Below are positions 57,983 to 64,000 of a stretch of DNA of 64,000 nucleotides, piece by piece. Source of the stretch: Ryuthela nishihirai (taxonomy: Eukaryota > Arthropoda > Arachnida > Araneae > Heptathelidae); assembly GCA_038380435.1 (NCBI GenBank), contig JAWZYU010000121.1:1-64000 (forward strand), written 5' to 3'. Position 1 is the stretch's first letter. Each line of letters begins with the position of its first letter. The notes under the pieces were generated by a model. The model was not told the origin of the DNA and ran no database searches. It worked only from the letters and a program-made list of their open reading frames with translations. Both the position numbers and the translations under genes were made by a program.

Positions 57983-59062
57983 TTACTTAGGGTAGCAACA
58001 ATGCACTCAGTTTAGGTTAATGAGTGACAAATTTGAATCTCAATCAAGTATATTAATTTTTTTTACACGTTTTGGATTTAAAACAGATCAGAAAAAAAAT
58101 TTAAATTCCCTATTTACACGACATATTTTGATGTAACACGGTTCACACGGCGCCTTTTTAAAAATCCCCATTTGAATTTAATTCTGAAAAAATATTTCTA
58201 TTAAAGAAAAAATTTCTAGAAGAACCAAGATGCCGTTTTTATGGTCACATTTTTCGATGTAGTTTTATGGTTTTAGGCAACAAGAATAAGATAAAAACCA
58301 AAAAAGTTAGTATTATTTAAATATTTATTTTCTTTAAAACCAAACCGGTAGGTTTTAATTTGAAAAAAAAAAATTAGTTCTTACGCTGAAAACTTTCCGT
58401 AGTATTTCCATAATACTTAATATCAAAAATAATAGTTAATATCAAAAATTATCAGCACAATTTTTTAGGTCTCCTTAAAGTCTTTACATGCACATAGCAA
58501 TAGAAACAACACTGAGGAGAAAGGAAACAAATTGTAAAGTCCGTGCCTAGCATAATACATATGCACGTCTAAGAGGAAAATTTAAATACTATAATATATG
58601 CAATACAACTAACGGTTTAAAGTCACGAAACTATTCTTTACATCAGCCTAACAGTAAACTACAAAGAACCTTCATTTAATTCTTCAAGTTATAAATTTGA
58701 TATACGTGAAGAAGTACTATATATACTCATTTTGTGCACTAAAATCCCCAAAATAAAAACTACACTAACAATTTAGAACACAAGAAATCTTCTGCATTTT
58801 ATTTTGTATTTGATCGAAAAACTGTACGAAACCTACAGCATTCGGAAAAAGTGGCAACATTGAGTTCTGGGAATTCCCCTCATTTTTATCTTCAGTATAC
58901 GTTAGTCTTGGTCTCTCATGTCGTGTTTAAAGTTATAAAGATAATTAAACTAACACTTCTAAGTTTATAAAGTAAAAAATGTGTTAAAATTAATAAAAAT
59001 GAAATAAAGACTTAAATATTTTGATACTTGTTTGAAAACAACTCATTTGTATTCGGTTTTCA

Positions 59063-59216
59063 CGTCTAAGGGACCTGAGTTCCAGTCCCGGGTAAGGCAT
59101 GGATGTATGTGTCGTTTTTCTGCTGAGGTCCTGCCATCCTCACAATTCTACTATGGCATATAAACCGACAGCTTCCTGTCAGATCTCTCTGGCAAGCAGC
59201 TGCTTGAGGGGGTATG
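59063..59216 (+). mobile_element. SINE-B copy, head-truncated, mirror copy
   Basis: Starts at GTCTAAGGGACCTGAGTTCC and ends GCAGCTGCTTGAGGG, mirror of 33181-33335. Confidence 0.88.
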
Positions 59217-59589
59217 TTTTTTTTTTCACGTCTGGAACCAATTCTATTTTCATATTTTATTTTTTCATATGCAGTGTGTTTTGTTTTAGAATTATTTTTT
59301 ACACGGTTTTTTCGGGAACCTATTTACCGTTTAAAAATTTGAAACAGAATTAGGTGTATTTAAATAAATCATTCCTTTTCTGTAGTATAAATGAACTATT
59401 TTACACTTGAGAAACATCCTGAAACAATTTTTAAAGAATCTAATAGGAGGACTGCGTTGTGATTAATACGAATAATGTTGAAGATCTTTGTTAGGTGGAT
59501 GTTTTTAAATGTTAAGAGAATAAATCTGAATAACTGACTGGAATTTCATATAATAATACGCATTTGATATCATATAGAGCTCAGAATTG

Positions 59590-59940
59590 ATTGTTTTACC
59601 TGTGATCGGCATTTTATTTGTAGACAATGGACTAAACGGTCAGGTCACGAGGACCCCGAAGGCTCAGAGAAGGTTCAGCCTCACCTGAACAGCTGTCGGG
59701 AGGCAGATGATAGCCTCACGTCAAAGCCATGCAACGAGTTCTTTAACGTGCACAGGGTATAGCTTTCCCGCACACGGAGACACGGCTTAAGATCACATCC
59801 GACGGACGGCGGCCTTTCCAAGCTTATCGGTTTCCCCTGCTGACCATTAGCAAGGCGAACAGTTTTGCGGAGATGAACTCGAACCTTAGAACTGCAGATT
59901 ACGAGCCTGGCGCGCTACCAACTGAGCCACCACGCATCCG
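59590..59940 (-). mobile_element. SINE-A copy in U3
   Basis: Reverse, shortened in the middle (GAGAAGGTTCAGCCTCACC lacks the GGGGGAGGGG part). The uninterrupted counterpart of the SINE split by RTE-4. Confidence 0.9.
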
Positions 59941-60166
59941 CAGAGTTTCTTTCCGTTAAGGAACTAATAACTGCTATGATTTCTCTTCGTGTGCAGTTTT
60001 TTTCTGGTTAGAGTAGCACCTGTGACAGCGTTGAGATCTGCAGTTACGTATATATTATACGTCATCGCGAAGTAACGATATCTGCTTTCGTATTAAGCGG
60101 TCTTCCGCCTTGCTATTACGAATGCCATCAAAAGACATAGTATCAGGAGTGCTTTCATTAAAGTGA

Positions 60167-60314
60167 AGGGGTGGAACGTTAGGTATTGCTACAGGAAAGG
60201 AATATGCAATTCCCAGGGTCGATTCCCACTAGATTCAAAGTTTTGATTAATTTACGTTAAACACCCCATCGTTATATCGGTTAGAAAGGCGAACACCGAT
60301 GGTTTGTGTAAAGG
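60167..60314 (+). mobile_element. Family-D SINE, truncated, in U3
   Basis: GGTGGAACGTTAGGTATTGC to GTGTAAAGGCAT; mirror of 45487-45637. Confidence 0.6.
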
Positions 60315-61190
60315 CATATTTGCATAACATCCGTCGTAATGAGAGTTCACTGAAGTGAACGTTACTGCAACAGTATTATGCCGTGAAAAAGGAGTCCGTT
60401 GTATTCCATAACTATTCGTAATTGAGGAAATCCTATTTCGACTAAACTTATCTGCAGAAATGACTCCTAAGTGTCGGTTCGAAGACTCTCGGAAAGTTCT
60501 TAATAACACAAATAACCATGTCTAAATAACCAATTAAATCTATTTCAGTTGAAAACCTAAGTTTTATATTCACTAGTAAATGTTACATTGTTCGTTTCAC
60601 GATTAAAGAGAAAGGAAGAAAACAGATCGTATGCTAAATAATCGATGACACAACAATGCTTTTCGAATCGTTCAACGGATATGCCTTTTGTTTCGTAAAT
60701 TGCATTTCCGTCACGAATAAGGTTCAAGAATTTAATTCCTTGATTCAAAATTATCCACCTAATTGAGGAAATAAAAGAAAAAGTGGCTAGGCTTAATAAT
60801 TTTGCAGTAATATTTCAGTTTTGCATTCTACAATTTATCCCAAAAATAAAACATATTGAGGAAATCAGGTATTTAAATTTTTTTTTCACACTTAAATATA
60901 GAGTGGGGGTGAAAAGATAGTTTTCAAGTTGCATTTCGTTTCTTGAAGCCCATGATTATCCTCCTACCTTTTGGTAGGACACATATTCCCATTCCCTGCT
61001 ACTGCTTCCTAATTACTAAGTGCAAAGAAATTGGGGGAAATAAATAACAGGGGGAGGGGGATGACACTTTGGAAGTTGCATTTGGTCTCTTGAAAAATTT
61101 CTTCCAATCATTCGTCAGAAGCTACCCCTAATAAAGAATATTCATTAAATTAAAACCACGTAAAGATTAGAAAAATGTGCTTATTACAAT

Positions 61191-61352
61191 ATCCGTTGCC
61201 CAGTGGTTAGCGTGCTTAGCTGCCAATCCAAGGTGATCGAACCACTTGTAACGACCGTATGTTTCGGTTGCTTTTATGCCGGGATGACGCCTTCAACTAC
61301 GGCGTATAACATAACAGCCTCTGTGACAACCAGATGCTTGAGTTGATAAATA
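61191..61352 (+). mobile_element. SINE-B relative in U3
   Basis: ATCCGTTGCCCAGTGGTTAG to CAGATGCTTGAGTTGATAAA; mirror of 32478-32640. Confidence 0.65.
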
Positions 61353-62710
61353 AATTTTCTTTATATTTATAACCGCAAAACTAAATATTATTGTTTAAAC
61401 AATATCTTAAAACAAGAGTCATTGGTCTTATGTTTTGCCTATTTATCCCTTTTAGCCGAGAAACAGAGGATATTATTTCTTCTTAGGAATGCTTGAAATA
61501 AGTAAAAGTTTTAGAAAAAGAAAACGTGTCTCAACGTGTCTCTGAATCCATAAACGTGTCTAAAGTTACGTACTTTCTCATTCGTACCACGTTCAGTTCC
61601 AAACGAACGAAATTCCTGGAACTGTTGTTAATGTATTTCTAATGGAATATTTCCTTGTTACCGCGTTCGCAAAGGTTTTGGCTCTATCTCTTCTACGATT
61701 GGTCAAATATTTTGCATGGCAGTGCGTGTTGAGAACATAACGCGTGCACCCTTAGTAACGATAGTAACAACGTGTTCGCTTTAACTTTAGTCTCAATGGA
61801 TTTCTTCTTTTCCGTATTATAGTTTATTAGACCACGTTAAGTAATTTTAGCGTACACAGGAATTGATCTATAGTGAGCAATGATCAATAGTAATAATGTA
61901 AAATTCCAGCAATATTAATATTTATAAAATGCGATTGCAATGTATTATTAAAGCTGGAAATTCCATACCATTACACTGTTTCGTTTGAGCTCAAATAACT
62001 ACGATTTATTAATTTAATTATAAAACTTTACAGGTTTTACTAACAATTGTGACACCGTGGAGACACCCAATTTATAGAAATTAAATCATCACGGACATGA
62101 TATGTTTTATAGGATAAGGTCTGCCGCACTACTAAATACAATCTCAAAACATATGCGGTCAGAAGGAGTAAAGATGGAGGAAGCAATGGTCAAGTCGTTA
62201 GGCGTCCATGCTGCGAATCTCAAATTTTGAGATTGAGTCACACTTCGGCCAACGTTAAGATTTAATCCCGTTGTTCTGCGAAAGAAAAAGGGAACACCAA
62301 CAGGTTTGCAAAGTCGCTGTGAAGTTAACTCGTGGTTGATCTATTCAGGAAATAAATTCCCCCCCCCCCAAAAAAAAAAGTTAATTTCTTATTCTACATG
62401 GGGTTTAATTTATGTTAAATCTTAGGAACGTGAGGCCCGAACGCAACAAATTCCATGTCACATGAAAACTCGTTAAGTAGGTAATGCTGCTGTCCATAAA
62501 ACTAACAACATTCGTTTACTTTCCCCTCAAAATAGAAGAAATTTACTAGTTACTACATGTTCGGACAGCAAAGAATTACGAATTTCCTTTGAAATGGAAG
62601 CTCGCATGAGGATCCGTGTGTGGGAGACATCCATACCCGGTACATGTTAAACACGCTGTATGTCCTTGATTGGGCTCAGTAGGTAGCGCACCAGGCTCGT
62701 AATCTACAGT

Positions 62711-64000
62711 CTATATGGTCCAGTCTATATATCTCCATCTATATGGCAAATGGAATGCTGCTTGTGGCTAGATTGCCTGAATAGGTAATATCTTTCTTCA
62801 AAGGAAATCTCTTTTCTAGCCACACACTCTTCCTTAATATTTTCTAGATCTAGGTCTGTTTTTGATAAGGCTTTTATTGTCTGTCTGAATAAGTTTATTG
62901 ACAGTTAATGCAATTTTCTGTATATGTTTTTGTGTTGATAGAGATAGGATTTTCTGTAGGATGGTTTATAACACTACTCCCTAAACTATTGTTATCCATA
63001 AGAGCAACATGGCCAAACCTATAGATTCCCACTCTGCACAAGGCCTAGCCAAAACCACCTTGATACAACAGAGCTGGACAACCTTGAACAAAAGGAGGAA
63101 AGAAAGGAGTTTCCTGTTTTGGATTTTTTTAGTTTGCAAAGAGTACAAATTTCACTACCATAACTATGTCTAGAAAAAAAATAACCTCTTATATAATCTC
63201 ATTTTAATATTTAGGTGTATACGCCTATTTCTCCACACTCTATATAGATCTTCAAAATTCTCAACAGTAATTCCTACATTTTTCTGTTCATCTCATACCA
63301 CACATCACCTGTATCTCTGATATAGCTCCAGTAATAATTTAAATGAGACTCCTACTCAAGTGTGTGACCATTCAAATAAGATGAACCACAGACTGCCTGA
63401 ACAATTTTCATCACTTTAGTTTCCTCTATGTTTATCACCAAACGTACTCTACTAGCAGTCTCATCAACAGCTCGAATGAATAAGTTTATCATCATATTCA
63501 AAAAAGGCCAAAGCATCAGCATATTATAACTCAGAATTTTCAGATATGTAGACCATTTACCCCTAAAATCTTACCTTTGCAATGATTTCGCATAACATAA
63601 TCAATAACAAAACTAAAAAGAAAACAATAAAAAAAAATGCAACAAGCCTAACCAACTCTCACACATGACAGTTTCATTACAGAGAACTTTCATTATGTTA
63701 AATAACTTGTCTTGTATACCATATGATCTCACAATGAATTGATGACAATGACCAGACTCAAAAGCCTTTTTGAAATTTACAAAGATAGTAACCACAGGTT
63801 TCTAAAACTCTAAATATTTCTCAAGAATCTGCCCGAGAAAACATATCTGATCTGCACATCCCTACCACTTCTGAATCCTCATTGCACATCTTGCATTTGC
63901 CTCTCAGCCAGATTCTTAAATCTATTGAGCAGAATTATGCGAAGAACTTTACCTGAAACAGAAAGTAGGGTGATACGCCTAAAGTTATCACAACAGCTGT
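62711..64000 (-). mobile_element. RTE-type LINE, diverged, runs off the window (RTE-5)
   Basis: From about 62950 the minus strand reads as post-RT region and reverse transcriptase of the same superfamily, with many lesions. A piece of motif A (FVNFKKAFESG, with Asp replaced by Asn) lies near 63780, and the DNYRGISLL region is near the window end. 62711-62949 may be its diverged 3' region. It is more distant from RTE-1 to RTE-4 than those are from each other, so probably an older subfamily. Confidence 0.75.

Larger units (their letters stand above)
57341..59290 (-). repeat. Right arm of giant palindrome, unit V
   Basis: Reverse complement of 33111-35060 with very few differences, including both SINE-B pieces (57880-57982 and 59063-59216). 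The high similarity compared with W suggests that V was duplicated, or homogenised by gene conversion, more recently. Confidence 0.9.
59291..62710 (-). repeat. Unit U, inverted copy (U3)
   Basis: Reverse complement of U2, complete at its left side, where U1 is deleted. It holds a SINE-A, a family-D SINE and a SINE-B relative, plus an extra segment near 60850-61090 not seen in U1 or U2. It ends in the tRNA-like head of the SINE-A shared with U1 and U2 (62668-62710). Confidence 0.88.

Overview
The window looks like nuclear DNA from an arthropod, most likely a chelicerate and probably a spider. It is AT-rich, its gene has long introns with GT/AG borders, and tRNA-derived SINEs, RTE/BovB-type LINE copies and long inverted duplications are dense. 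The one convincing host gene encodes a SOCS-box protein; from memory, spider genomes carry many such proteins, but I cannot check that here. No bacterial-type operons, rRNA operon, intact tRNA gene or CRISPR array was found.

1-16 kb: one plus-strand gene. Its three coding exons are 903-947, 8870-9531 and 14642-15068. Joined through two phase-compatible introns they give about 377 residues ending in an Elongin-BC box and a Cullin-5 box. A polyadenylation signal lies near 15822. Upstream is a diverged tandem duplication carrying nuclear-receptor half-sites. The introns hold old SINEs, a truncated RTE LINE and a Helitron-like non-autonomous element.

16-30 kb: repeats. A foldback palindrome (16829-18368) leads into a block that recurs inverted at 46521-48914. 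Then come an RTE LINE with its 5' region but no 3' end, a second foldback (24258-26820), an RTE fragment and a short tandem array. No host gene was recognised.

30-63 kb: a nested set of segmental duplications. A composite unit U-V-W runs 30541-37907 and returns inverted at 54061-62710, a very large imperfect palindrome. U also occurs as a direct copy at 42652-46265 and as a partial copy at 49560-53600. The loop holds a satellite array of 147-bp monomers that switches orientation once, at about 40050, and is flanked by SINE pieces of opposite orientation. The two arms provide filled/empty site pairs showing that SINEs moved after the duplication. An RTE LINE is nested in a SINE at 50250-53084, and another runs off the window end.

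The main SINE family (called SINE-A here; its head derives from elongator tRNA-Met) lies at or near several duplication boundaries, so SINE homology may have driven some rearrangements. Letters A-E and U, V, W, T, H are labels used only in this annotation. Copy boundaries were read by eye and are good to about 5-20 bases unless a target-site duplication fixes them.
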